Below are positions 15,633-23,575 of a stretch of 33,255 nt of DNA, piece after piece. Made by a program: the position numbers and the translations under genes. The DNA is from CAZJGG01 sp964545475. Its GTDB lineage: Bacteria; Bacillota; Clostridia; Lachnospirales; JAISER01. The stretch covers positions 1-33,255 of the forward strand of contig CAZJGG010000033.1 of assembly GCA_964545475.1 (NCBI GenBank). The letters run 5' to 3'. The notes below the pieces were generated by a model that worked only from the letters and a program-made list of their open reading frames with translations, did not search any database and was not told the DNA's origin. Position 1 is the first letter of the stretch; every line of letters starts with the position of its first letter.

Positions 15633-16958
15633 TTATTTGCTTTCAATAACAATATAATTTTTATTAACCTCTTTTACAACCCCATTTATGCTTGCGTGTA
15701 CTTTTGCCCCAAGCTGTCCATTTTTTATTTCTCCAATTAAGTCACCGGAGTTCACAGTGTCCCCTTTATTAACTATGGGCTCACAAGGTGTGCCTGTATG
15801 TTGTTTAAGGGGGATTGACACTTTCTTGAAATCCGTAATATTTCCGTCGTATGGTGCAGGGGCATCATAAGCACTTAACCCAAGGCGGGTGATAAGCTTT
15901 GTTACCGGGAATTTTTTATATTCCCTAAAAACGTCCGCTTCCTTTGGTTTTTGGTTTAAAGTGTTTTTAATGCCGTTTGCAGACATTTCAGACTTTAGCA
16001 TATTATTAACTTTCCAAGGCTGTAACCCCATTACGCAAGCATATTCACATAACCGGCAGGAACAGCACAAAAATGCATTTTCCGGCGTTGTGGTGCTGTC
16101 GCAAAAGCCTCCGTAACTAGCCAAACGTATAAGCTTATGAGGTTCAATCCTATGCCCCAAAAGCTTGCGTGGGCAAACCTCGGTGCAAAGGCTGCAGTGC
16201 ATACAGGCAGTTTTTGCCTCCCGTATAACGCTTGATAAACTTTTTGTATGGCTTTTTAAAAGGGCATGATCTTCCGGCAAAACAATAAGCCCTTTAACAG
16301 TTTTAGTAATGGGTTCGTCTAAAGAAATAACTTTGCCCATCATTGGACCGCCGTTTATAACCATAAATTTATCAATTAAAGCGCCGCCGGCTAAGTCAAT
16401 AGCTTCCGAAACAGTAATACCTATAGGCACTTTTACAGTCTTTTTGTTTTTTACTTCCCCAGTTACCGTAACATATGTATGGGTTACAGGAGAATTTTTA
16501 AAATATGCATTGTAAATATTAAGAACTGTTTCAACATTTAAAACAATTGCGGAAACACTTATGGGAATAGAGCCTTCAGGAACAATTTCCCCTGTCGTCT
16601 CATAAACCATAACTTGCTCGTCCCCTGCCGGATAAAAATTATCCATAAGATTAAGCTTAATTTTTGGGTAGCTTGAAATACGGGCGTTAAAAGCATCAAT
16701 TGCATCATGGTATTTCTTTTTAAGAGCAATAATGCCTTCTTCTGCTTCCGCATGTTCAAGCACTAAATTAAGTGTTTGCAAAATCTCATCTGGATACATT
16801 GCCATAAGCTGTTGGTCAACTCTAAGCAGCGGTTCGCATTCCGCCCCGTTAATTATAACCCGTTTGGCTTTGGAGCTTAATTTTACATGGGTTGGAAATC
16901 CGGCGCCCCCGGCACCAACGATACCGGCGTTTTGAATTAACTCCTCTATTTTCTCCAT
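15633..16958 (-). CDS. pduS: Cobalamin reductase PduS (RnfC-like)
   Basis: A 441-aa flavo-iron-sulfur protein that reduces cob(III)alamin/cob(II)alamin so that PduO can adenosylate it. The N-terminal NADH/FMN-binding start IVGAGGAGFPTHVKLSS matches RnfC/PduS. An SLBB domain follows (about residues 165-220), then two [4Fe-4S] motifs, CMHCSLCTEVCP and CCSCRLCEYAC. The C-terminal barrel-sandwich domain (GDTVNSGDLIGEI...) ends the protein. A GAGGTG site precedes ATG 16958. It sits next to pduP and close to pduT. Confidence 0.93.
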   Translation of the reverse strand: MEKIEELIQNAGIVGAGGAGFPTHVKLSSKAKRVIINGAECEPLLRVDQQLMAMYPDEILQTLNLVLEHAEAEEGIIALKKKYHDAIDAFNARISSYPKIKLNLMDNFYPAGDEQVMVYETTGEIVPEGSIPISVSAIVLNVETVLNIYNAYFKNSPVTHTYVTVTGEVKNKKTVKVPIGITVSEAIDLAGGALIDKFMVINGGPMMGKVISLDEPITKTVKGLIVLPEDHALLKSHTKSLSSVIREAKTACMHCSLCTEVCPRKLLGHRIEPHKLIRLASYGGFCDSTTTPENAFLCCSCRLCEYACVMGLQPWKVNNMLKSEMSANGIKNTLNQKPKEADVFREYKKFPVTKLITRLGLSAYDAPAPYDGNITDFKKVSIPLKQHTGTPCEPIVNKGDTVNSGDLIGEIKNGQLGAKVHASINGVVKEVNKNYIVIESK

Positions 16959-16998
16959 TATAACACCTCATCTTTGATGTTACATGTTACGTATGCCA

Positions 16999-18411
16999 TT
17001 ATCTTATAGACATTGGACCGGCTAAAACACACCGTCTTTTCCGTGCGAAGGATTTTGCAGAAGTTAAACCCTCGCCTGTTGGCCCAGCTATTGTAAAAGT
17101 TGTATACCCTTCGCCACCAACACCGATTCCGGCATAAGAAGGAGCATTTTTAACAAAAATAGTAACTTGCATAAGGCGACCCATTTTTGTTAACTTATCA
17201 ATATTTTTAGAATGCATAATGGCTGTATGCCTGTTGCCGTGTTCAACTTCTATAGCAATGTCTATGGCTTCATCAACATCTTTCGCCCGTACAATGGGAA
17301 GTATTGGCATCATAAGCTCTTCCTGAACAAAAGCATGTTCTTTAGAAGCTTCCATAATAATTACTTTTATGCCGGAATCAACACAAATGCCTAATTTTTC
17401 TAAAATATACTGTGCGCTTTTGCCTACAAATTCCGTTTTTGGTGTTCCTTTGTCCGTAAGCACAAGCTGTTTAAGCTTTTCTATTAATCCCAGATCCTTA
17501 ATTTCATAAGCCCCGAACTTTTTCATGTTAAAAATGAGATAATCTGCGATATTTTCAACAGCAATAACCTCTTTTTCTGCTATACAAGGCAAATTGTTAT
17601 CGAAAGAACAGCCTAATATAATATCATTTGCCGCTTTTTCAATATCCGCTGTTTCATCTACAACAACAGGTGGGTTGCCTGCGCCTGCGCCAATTGCCTT
17701 TTTGCCGCTGGAAAGCACTGTTTTAACAATGGCAGGCCCTCCTGTTGCAACAAGCATCCTAACTTTCGGGTGGTTAATCATTATATTAGTATTTTCTATA
17801 GATGGTTCTGAAACTGTAACAATAAGGTTTTTAGGTGCTCCAACCTCTTCCAAAGCTTTATTTATTATTTTTATTGTAAAAATAGAAATATTTTTAGCTC
17901 TTGGGTGAGGGCTGAAAACAACGGAGTTTCCTGCCGCAAGCATACCTATTGAATTACATACAATTGTTTCCGTTGGGTTAGTTGTAGGCGTAATAGAGCC
18001 AATAACCCCAAAGGGGGAATATTCAACTATAGTCAGCCCGTCGTCCCCTGTCATAGCATCTGTTGTTAAATCCTCTATGCCTGGGGTTTTTGTGGCAGCT
18101 AATGTGTTCTTTTGCAATTTATGTTCATAATTGCCCATTCCCGTTTCTTCTGTGGCAACTCTAGATATGTATTCAAGATTTTGTTTATTTAATATAACTT
18201 CTCTTATTGTTTTAACAAATAATGCTCGTTGAGCCATTGAAAATTCCATGTACTGCCTTTGAGCAATATATGCCGCTTCAATTGCGTCATTCATGTTGGA
18301 AAATATTCCGTAGCCGTATTCCTCCGTTGCATCCCCGGAAGCCCGACCTTCTATATCATATATAACTTTTTTTACTATTTTTTCCACTAAATTTGCATCA
18401 ATGGTATTCAA
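16999..18411 (-). CDS. pduP: CoA-acylating propionaldehyde dehydrogenase
   Basis: A 470-aa aldehyde dehydrogenase that converts propionaldehyde, CoA and NAD+ to propionyl-CoA and NADH. The catalytic Cys276 lies in NLPCIAEKEVIAV, and the nucleotide fold has GSITPTTNPTETIV and GAGAGNPPVVVDE. The first 20 residues (DANLVEKIVKKVIYDIEG) form an amphipathic helix like the known PduP encapsulation peptide, followed by a flexible linker. It starts with TTG 18411, 9 nt after AGGAGG. Its NADH is re-oxidised by PduQ and its product is used by PduL. Confidence 0.94.
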   Translation of the reverse strand: MNTIDANLVEKIVKKVIYDIEGRASGDATEEYGYGIFSNMNDAIEAAYIAQRQYMEFSMAQRALFVKTIREVILNKQNLEYISRVATEETGMGNYEHKLQKNTLAATKTPGIEDLTTDAMTGDDGLTIVEYSPFGVIGSITPTTNPTETIVCNSIGMLAAGNSVVFSPHPRAKNISIFTIKIINKALEEVGAPKNLIVTVSEPSIENTNIMINHPKVRMLVATGGPAIVKTVLSSGKKAIGAGAGNPPVVVDETADIEKAANDIILGCSFDNNLPCIAEKEVIAVENIADYLIFNMKKFGAYEIKDLGLIEKLKQLVLTDKGTPKTEFVGKSAQYILEKLGICVDSGIKVIIMEASKEHAFVQEELMMPILPIVRAKDVDEAIDIAIEVEHGNRHTAIMHSKNIDKLTKMGRLMQVTIFVKNAPSYAGIGVGGEGYTTFTIAGPTGEGLTSAKSFARKRRCVLAGPMSIR

Positions 18412-18432
18412 GTCTGCGTCAACCTCCTAGCA

Positions 18433-19416
18433 TTAGAAATGTTCCAATGCAGATTTTGCAATAGCCATATCTTCTTCTACAGAACCTCCGCTAACACCAA
18501 CAGCGCCAATAACAACTCCGTTTGATACAACTGGGAAACCGCCGCCGAAAACTACGACTTTGCCGCTGTTTGTGTTTTGTATGCCGTAAAGAGAAGCACC
18601 GGGCACTGAAAGCCCTGCCAGTTCATGGGTAGGCATTTTAAAGGCGTTTGCAGTATACGCCTTGTTTATTGAAATGTCTATACTGCCTAAAATGGCGTTG
18701 TCCATGCGGTGTAAAAGCAATAAATTTGAGCCGCTGTCTACAACGGAAAAAATTATAGGAACGTTTAGTTCCTTTGCTTTTTCTTCGGCATATCTAGCCA
18801 TTTCTCGTGCCGTTTCAAGAGTTATTTCATTTCTATTATATAGTGATTTTAGTTTTTCAGCAACTATTTTTGTAACTTTTTCCCTAATTTCATTTTTTTC
18901 CAAATTAGTTTCCTCATATCTTGCCAGGGCATAAATCGTGTCGGAAACCCTGTTGGTATATTTTAAAAGCACAGTGCTTAAGCCTTCGCTTTCATATAAA
19001 TTAACCATACATCTTTCAGCCCGGCGGATAAACGTTCTTGCAACATGCAGGGCGGACGACACCTGATTTTTTCCTGGAACAACAAATTCAGTTTGCGGCC
19101 CGTTAACTTTTTCGCATGTATTAATAATATTTTCAAGTGCAGAAATATCCTCATCACTAATGCGGTGGCTTAACTTTTGCGCTCCGTCTTCGTCGCTGGC
19201 AATTTCTGCCCCAAGGATAAAAAGCTTTTTTTGTATAGAATTAATACTTTCTTTTACAAATTCGTCCGTAGATAGAGAATAAGCCATTCCTAGCATTGAG
19301 TTAGCCTCATCAATTGTGCCGTAACATTCAACACGGGCACTATTTTTGCTAACTCTTGCGCCGCCGAACAAGCCTGTTTTTCCGCTGTCCCCAGTTTTTG
19401 TGTATAAATATGCCAA
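18433..19416 (-). CDS. pduO: PduO: cob(I)alamin adenosyltransferase fused to GlcG/HbpS domain
   Basis: A 327-aa two-domain protein. The N-terminal part (1-180) is a PduO-type ATP:cob(I)alamin adenosyltransferase with the ATP site YTKTGDSGKTGLFGG, the VECYGTIDEANS motif and the RRAER helix. The C-terminal part (about 190-327) is a GlcG/HbpS-like domain (VPIIFSVVDSGSNLLLLHRM, VFGGGFPVV, GAVGVSGG), known to bind haem or cobalamin-like ligands in relatives. It supplies coenzyme B12 to the dehydratase. It starts with TTG 19416 preceded by GGGGGTG. Length matches the fused form. Confidence 0.93.
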   Translation of the reverse strand: MAYLYTKTGDSGKTGLFGGARVSKNSARVECYGTIDEANSMLGMAYSLSTDEFVKESINSIQKKLFILGAEIASDEDGAQKLSHRISDEDISALENIINTCEKVNGPQTEFVVPGKNQVSSALHVARTFIRRAERCMVNLYESEGLSTVLLKYTNRVSDTIYALARYEETNLEKNEIREKVTKIVAEKLKSLYNRNEITLETAREMARYAEEKAKELNVPIIFSVVDSGSNLLLLHRMDNAILGSIDISINKAYTANAFKMPTHELAGLSVPGASLYGIQNTNSGKVVVFGGGFPVVSNGVVIGAVGVSGGSVEEDMAIAKSALEHF

Positions 19417-19427
19417 ACCGACACCCC

Positions 19428-19703
19428 CTAAGCATTAACTTCAACACTGTCAACAATTCCGACAATAGTTGCATCAACCGGTGTGCCCTCGCCATTGCCT
19501 AAAGCGTACCTTGCGGAACTTCCTTTGGAAACTATAACAATTTCCGAAACTCCAGCCCCAACAGTGTCTACGGCAATTTCAGTTTGATTAGGCATAGGTT
19601 CTAATTTTTCTGTTAACTTTTGAACAAGAAGAAGCTTGAAACCAACCAATTTTTCATCTTTACTGGTGGAAACAACCGTTCCGATAACTTTGCCCAAATA
19701 CAT
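19428..19703 (-). CDS. pduN: BMC-P vertex protein PduN
   Basis: A 91-aa pentamer-forming vertex protein of the EutN/CcmL family. MYLGKVIGTVVSTSKDEKL at the start, the VAVDTVGAG-type segment (AVDTVGAGVSEIVIVSKGSS) and the GTPVDATIVGIVD ending are diagnostic. Pentamers cap the twelve corners of the shell. It lies between the pduM-like gene and pduO. AGGTGA precedes ATG 19703. Confidence 0.94.
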   Translation of the reverse strand: MYLGKVIGTVVSTSKDEKLVGFKLLLVQKLTEKLEPMPNQTEIAVDTVGAGVSEIVIVSKGSSARYALGNGEGTPVDATIVGIVDSVEVNA

Positions 19704-19761
19704 TTAATCACCTGCTTTTGCTGTATCTTCTCTAAAAACGGAAAAGAAAACAGCGATGTTG

Positions 19762-20538
19762 TTATTCCCTTACAAAAGTAATGCCGTATGCTCTTGCTGT
19801 GTCTGCCGCAAGCTGGGTTATAAGGGCACTTCTAGAAATTTTTATTGTTTTAGAGTCTTTATTGCTTAAAACATCATTACGCCCAATAACTTTGCTTTTA
19901 ACAACCGCTTCATTAGTGGCTTTTTGTGAAGAGCTCTTTTTAAAATTAAATGTCGCCGCTTTTGAAACTTTTTGATAAAGGTTTTCTATAACTGTTATTT
20001 TTGCACCGTAATCCCGCATTGCTTCAATGTTTTGCCGTAAAACTTCTTTATGCTTTGGGGTAAATGTATAACCCAACTGAACCCTTACTGGGTTATCCGG
20101 GCAACACCCATCAATTGCAATTATAACGTTTTTACCCTTCATTATAGAGTTAGAAACAACTCTTGTTACTAGAGTATCGCAAATGTTATTGGCAATTTTT
20201 GAAGCGGAATTAATAGATAAAGACGGCACAACTACAGTGTTAAACCTATTAATAAAAGCTTCCGGCGCAACATCAAGGTTTCCTTCATAAAGCTCTTTGG
20301 GTTTTAAGCTTTCTTTAATTTTATTTATATTATGTAATTTACATGCTTCTTCTGACAGAATTACAGAAAAGCGAAACCCATCTTCATAAAGCTTGGAAAA
20401 CTCCTGTAAAGCTTCATCAAAGCCTATTTTAGAAGCAGTAAACACAACTAAAATGTGTTTGTTAAGCTCAATTATCTTTTCCCAAACTTTTTCAACAATT
20501 AAGCTAATTTCTATATCGCTTAAATTTTCTATATCCAC
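19762..20538 (-). CDS. pduM: PduM-like protein with flavoprotein-like N-terminal region
   Basis: A 258-aa protein from GTG 20538, with AGAGGTGAT 3 nt upstream; the longer frame from 20595 lies in palindromic non-coding DNA. The last 30 residues (KTIKISRSALITQLAADTAR and AYGITFVRE) closely resemble the end of Salmonella PduM, a structural protein needed for proper compartments. However, PduM there is about 163 aa. The extra N-terminal part (ILVVFTASKIGFDEAL, then SINSASKIANNICDTLVTRV) has the pattern of the CoaC/Dfp-type flavoprotein fold. The first 20 residues (EISLIVEKVWEKIIEL) look like an encapsulation helix. The position between eutJ and pduN fits PduM. Flavin binding is inferred only. 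Confidence 0.75.
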   Translation of the reverse strand: MDIENLSDIEISLIVEKVWEKIIELNKHILVVFTASKIGFDEALQEFSKLYEDGFRFSVILSEEACKLHNINKIKESLKPKELYEGNLDVAPEAFINRFNTVVVPSLSINSASKIANNICDTLVTRVVSNSIMKGKNVIIAIDGCCPDNPVRVQLGYTFTPKHKEVLRQNIEAMRDYGAKITVIENLYQKVSKAATFNFKKSSSQKATNEAVVKSKVIGRNDVLSNKDSKTIKISRSALITQLAADTARAYGITFVRE

Positions 20539-20580
20539 TTTATCACCTCTATTTAGTAACCACAGAATAAGTCCGATACG

Positions 20581-20692
20581 AAATTCTGCCGGCAAAATTC
20601 ACTGTCATTTCTGCACAAAAAATCCCTTATTTGCCTCTAGCAAACGGCGGATTTTTTGTGCAGAAAGCACAGCAAATTTTGCTCACCAGAAT
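20581..20692. repeat. 112-bp long palindrome inside the pdu operon
   Basis: The 165-bp gap between eutJ and pduM is largely filled by one inverted repeat. AATTCTG (20581-20587) pairs with CAGAATT (20686-20692), GCAAAATT with AATTTTGC, and the inner 18-bp arms at 20607-20624 and 20648-20665 are perfect. A small TTGC/GCAA hairpin sits in the loop. There is no T-run after the stem on the minus strand. It could be a small palindromic mobile repeat or an mRNA processing/stability element; no clear target duplication is seen. Confidence 0.8.
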
Positions 20693-20703
20693 TTGCATCT
20701 TAC

Positions 20704-21540
20704 TTAATCAGTGCTAACTTTACAATTCATAGCAATTCCAAGAGGTGTAACCAGCAATGGTTCTGCCGGTTTAATTGTTGGAATTTTTAAATATTTCTCA
20801 AAGACGTTTTCAAAATCAGTAAAGCAAGCAGCACCGCCAACAACATAAATAACGTCTACGCCTTTTCCGTCTACATACCTTTTTATTATTGATGCCATTT
20901 TTTCAACAACCGGTCTAATAATAGGGAAAACTTCCCTTTCTCTTTCCGTATCTCTTTTTAAAAGCTCTCCTTCTTCAAAAGTAAGCCTTTTAGCACCGGA
21001 AAGAACAAGGGTCATGTGTGTTCCCCCTGTCGGCTCGTCGTTTGTGTAAACAACCTCTCCGTTTTTTAGTATGCTTATCCCCGTTGTTCCGCCGCCAACG
21101 TCTACAACCGCTCCGTCTGTAATCCCCAAGACAGTTGCCGCCGCCGTTGGTTCATCAACAATATTGGTAACTTCAAAACCGCACGCTTCCACAACGTTGG
21201 CAATAACTTTAATATTACCCTCAATAATTTGAGGGGGAATAGCAGTTGCCGCTTTATCTAATGTAACCCCTAACATATCCTCTAATTGCTTTTTCAGAGA
21301 TGATACTATTTGAGTTGCGCCAATATAATCCACAACAATGCCATCTTTAACAACTGATGAATAATGTGTTGCTCCGGCAATGGGTCGGTTGTTTTCGTCT
21401 ACAACGGAAACAACTATATTAGCCGTTCCTAAGTCTACCCCGGCTTTTAGTTTTGTATTAAAGGGATTTGCTCTTTTTTCATAAACTAAAGCGGCGAACT
21501 CCTTTAATATTTCATTACCGATTGATAAATCTTTTACCAT
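20704..21540 (-). CDS. eutJ: EutJ-type actin-like chaperone
   Basis: A 278-aa ATPase of the Hsp70/actin superfamily. The phosphate-1 motif is VDLGTANIVVSVVD, the phosphate-2 motif is VVDVGGGTTGISI with VDEPTAAA before it, and the adenosine motif is VVGGAACFTDFE. This is EutJ, an accessory protein of unknown exact role found in ethanolamine loci and also in many Firmicute pdu loci at this position after pduL. It may act as a chaperone or reactivase for encapsulated enzymes. AGAGGTGA precedes ATG 21540. Confidence 0.92.
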   Translation of the reverse strand: MVKDLSIGNEILKEFAALVYEKRANPFNTKLKAGVDLGTANIVVSVVDENNRPIAGATHYSSVVKDGIVVDYIGATQIVSSLKKQLEDMLGVTLDKAATAIPPQIIEGNIKVIANVVEACGFEVTNIVDEPTAAATVLGITDGAVVDVGGGTTGISILKNGEVVYTNDEPTGGTHMTLVLSGAKRLTFEEGELLKRDTEREREVFPIIRPVVEKMASIIKRYVDGKGVDVIYVVGGAACFTDFENVFEKYLKIPTIKPAEPLLVTPLGIAMNCKVSTD

Positions 21541-21563
21541 AGTTCACCTCTAAAAAACTTTTT

Positions 21564-21594
21564 GCAAGCTTCCCAAAACATATGGGAAGCTTGC
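21564..21594 (-). repeat. Hairpin between pduL and eutJ
   Basis: Perfect 11-bp arms (GCAAGCTTCCC at 21564-21574 and its complement at 21584-21594) surround a 9-nt loop in the 58-bp gap. On the minus strand AAAAAGTTTTTT follows, so it could be a weak terminator or a stability hairpin lying just before the eutJ ribosome site. Confidence 0.6.
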
Positions 21595-21598
21595 ATTT

Positions 21599-22240
21599 TT
21601 AGTCTATCAAAATTGTTGCAAAGTCGTTGTTGGATGAGCCCGTTGCGTTAGCTTCATCAGTGTCTATATGCATTTCCAGCGAAAATTGGTCGGAAACCCG
21701 TATTAAAACATTGTTTAAAACTGACCGCCTTAATGACGAACCAATTTCAACGCTTACAATTTGTTTATCGCAAAGACCCATTAATTGAGCCGTTTCCGGA
21801 GGCATGTGTATATGCCTTAAAGCGGCGATAACGCCTTTATCTTTTTTAACACTGCCATTAGGTCCAATTATTTCAATGCCGGGAGTTCCGTTTAATTCAC
21901 CAGATTCCTTAACAGGTGCATTAACCCCCAGTTTAAAGCCATCAGTTAAAGATATTTCAACCTGAGTTTCTTTTCTTAACGGTCCTAATATTCGCACCTT
22001 TTCAATTTGACCTTTAGCACCTTTAATTGTAACCGTTTCTTCGGCGGCATACTGCCCATATTGTTTTAAATCCTTCATTTTGGTTAATTCATAACCTTTT
22101 CCGAATAAAACATCGGCATCAAACCTGTCAATGTGAACATGCCTGTTAGAAACACCAATAGGTGCTAAAACCTTTTTGCGCATAATAGACTGAATAACCA
22201 TTTTGGTTATGGCTTCAACGGTTTTTTCATCAATATTCAT
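21599..22240 (-). CDS. pduL: Phosphotransacylase PduL
   Basis: A 213-aa zinc enzyme that converts propionyl-CoA and phosphate to propionyl-phosphate, recycling CoA inside the compartment. The metal-binding motifs are visible: NRHVH at residues 32-36, ALRHIHM mid-protein and LEMHIDTDEANATG near the C-terminus. The first 20 residues (MNIDEKTVEAITKMVIQSIM) are an amphipathic encapsulation helix, as in PduL of compartments. AGAGGTG precedes the ATG. A propionate kinase to complete ATP formation is not found in this window. Confidence 0.94.
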   Translation of the reverse strand: MNIDEKTVEAITKMVIQSIMRKKVLAPIGVSNRHVHIDRFDADVLFGKGYELTKMKDLKQYGQYAAEETVTIKGAKGQIEKVRILGPLRKETQVEISLTDGFKLGVNAPVKESGELNGTPGIEIIGPNGSVKKDKGVIAALRHIHMPPETAQLMGLCDKQIVSVEIGSSLRRSVLNNVLIRVSDQFSLEMHIDTDEANATGSSNNDFATILID

Positions 22241-22256
22241 AGTGCACCTCTAGTGC

Positions 22257-22532
22257 TTATATTGAATTTGGAATAATTTTTTCAACATCCGTATGAGGTC
22301 TTGGAATAACGTGTTGAGAAACAACTTCCCCAACTTTCATTGCTGCGCAAGCGCCTGCATCAACAGCAGCTTTAACTGCGCCAACGTCTCCTCTAACCAT
22401 AACAGTTACTAAGCCAGAGCCGATTTTTTCATATCCGATAAGTTTAACGTTAGCGGATTTAGTCATAGCGTCTGCCGCTTCAATTGCGCCAACCAAACCT
22501 TTAGTTTCAATTAATCCCAATGCTTCGTTCAT
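22257..22532 (-). CDS. pduJ: BMC-H shell protein PduJ
   Basis: A 91-aa hexameric facet protein, nearly the same as the first-gene PduA over residues 3-60. The pore loop is KIGSGLVTV, and the ending VIPRPHTDVEKIIP matches PduA/PduJ. It differs from PduA chiefly in the helix around residues 60-75 and the last residues. Named PduJ by its place between the pduK-like gene and pduL. Small central pores of this family pass propanediol while slowing aldehyde leakage. Confidence 0.92.
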   Translation of the reverse strand: MNEALGLIETKGLVGAIEAADAMTKSANVKLIGYEKIGSGLVTVMVRGDVGAVKAAVDAGACAAMKVGEVVSQHVIPRPHTDVEKIIPNSI

Positions 22533-22558
22533 TTATAATTCCTCCTAAAATCAATTAA

Positions 22559-23191
22559 TTACTGTTTTTGTCTGCCTCTGCCAGAATTTCTCGGTTTAAC
22601 CTCTTTCGGTGTTTCCGGCTCGTTTTCAGCCGATGAAGCGGCGCTTTCATTTGTGCCGCCGTCCTCCTTTTGGAGCTCGGCTTCCTCTGTAACTGCCGTT
22701 TCTTCTGAAATAGCAGGCTCATTTTCAGGTATTACTTCCGGTTCAGATTCCTTTTCCGGCTCTGTTTCCGGTTTTGCTTCCAGTACTATTTCTTGTTCCG
22801 GTTCAGGTTCTTTTTCCGGCTCTGCTTCCGGTATTATTTCTTGTTCCTTTGCAGATCCCTGGTTTTGTATATCAACGCTTTCCAAAGGTTCTTGAAGCTT
22901 ATATCCGACTGTATCTTTATTTCTAACTAAACAATCAAGCCCACAAGCAGGTCTGGGGATAACAACAGCACTTACGACATCACCTTTTTGCTTAACAGCC
23001 ATTTCCGCCGCTGATATAGCGGCTTTAACTGCCCCGACGTCGCCCTCTATTTTAATAACTGTCATTCCCCCGCCTTTTGAAAGCTCGTAGCCAACAAGCT
23101 CAACATTAGCAGATTTAACAGCAACGTCAGCGGCAATTATGCCAGCTGCCAAACCTACAACCTCAATTAGTCCAAGGCTCTTTTGCGCCAC
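22559..23191 (-). CDS. pduK: BMC-H shell protein with long Glu/Pro-rich tail (PduK-like)
   Basis: A 210-aa protein whose first 85 residues are a normal BMC-H domain (MAQKSLGLIEVVGLAAGI..., pore loop SKGGGMTVIK). After VIPRPA comes CGLDCL (two Cys), then a tail of about 100 residues made of repeated Glu-Pro-Glu/Lys motifs (EPEPEQEI, KPETEPEKE), ending in a basic stretch RNSGRGRQKQ. PduK proteins are BMC-H proteins with C-terminal extensions, and the position between pduH and pduJ fits; but the repeat sequence itself is low complexity and lineage-specific. It starts with GTG 23191. Confidence 0.85.
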   Translation of the reverse strand: MAQKSLGLIEVVGLAAGIIAADVAVKSANVELVGYELSKGGGMTVIKIEGDVGAVKAAISAAEMAVKQKGDVVSAVVIPRPACGLDCLVRNKDTVGYKLQEPLESVDIQNQGSAKEQEIIPEAEPEKEPEPEQEIVLEAKPETEPEKESEPEVIPENEPAISEETAVTEEAELQKEDGGTNESAASSAENEPETPKEVKPRNSGRGRQKQ

Positions 23192-23209
23192 CTTTTCACC
23201 CCCTTGTCG

Positions 23210-23575
23210 CTAATGGCTAAGTACTATGCTTTTAAACGGCATTTTTTTAACAAGCCGTGCGGCGTTTGCACCCAAAGAGCGCATATCGCTTTCGTTTGAA
23301 TAAATAGGTATTGTAAACAAAGGACTATCTTTTTTTAACTTCTCATAGTGAAGGACCGCTTCCTTTTCGGAAATACCCACTCCAACCCCAAGCCTAGACG
23401 CTCCGCTTGCTTCAAATGCCAGTTCTACTGCATTATTATTTTTAATATAAAGCATTTCGTAAGGAATACCCTCTTCTTCAATGCCTAATAAAATTTGATT
23501 TACCCTTATATCTTTTAATAAGGTTTCGTTTATATAAACTTTTACTGATGGTTTATCGCTTTGCAAAAATATCAC
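23210..23575 (-). CDS. pduH: Diol dehydratase reactivase small subunit
   Basis: A 121-aa small subunit of the dehydratase-reactivating factor. The fold resembles the dehydratase medium subunit, with which it swaps partners to release damaged cobalamin. EEGIPYEMLYI, SRLGVGVGISEKEAVLHY and ARLVKKMPFK are typical of PduH/DdrB. It starts with GTG 23575 overlapping the pduG TGA by 4 bp, so the two subunits are translationally coupled. Confidence 0.93.
   Translation of the reverse strand: MIFLQSDKPSVKVYINETLLKDIRVNQILLGIEEEGIPYEMLYIKNNNAVELAFEASGASRLGVGVGISEKEAVLHYEKLKKDSPLFTIPIYSNESDMRSLGANAARLVKKMPFKSIVLSH

Noticed and set aside
22653..22895. Plus-strand Ser/Gly-rich frame opposite the pduK tail
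   Set aside because: It is a mirror of the GAA/CCG-rich repeat in pduK, with no ribosome site or promoter.
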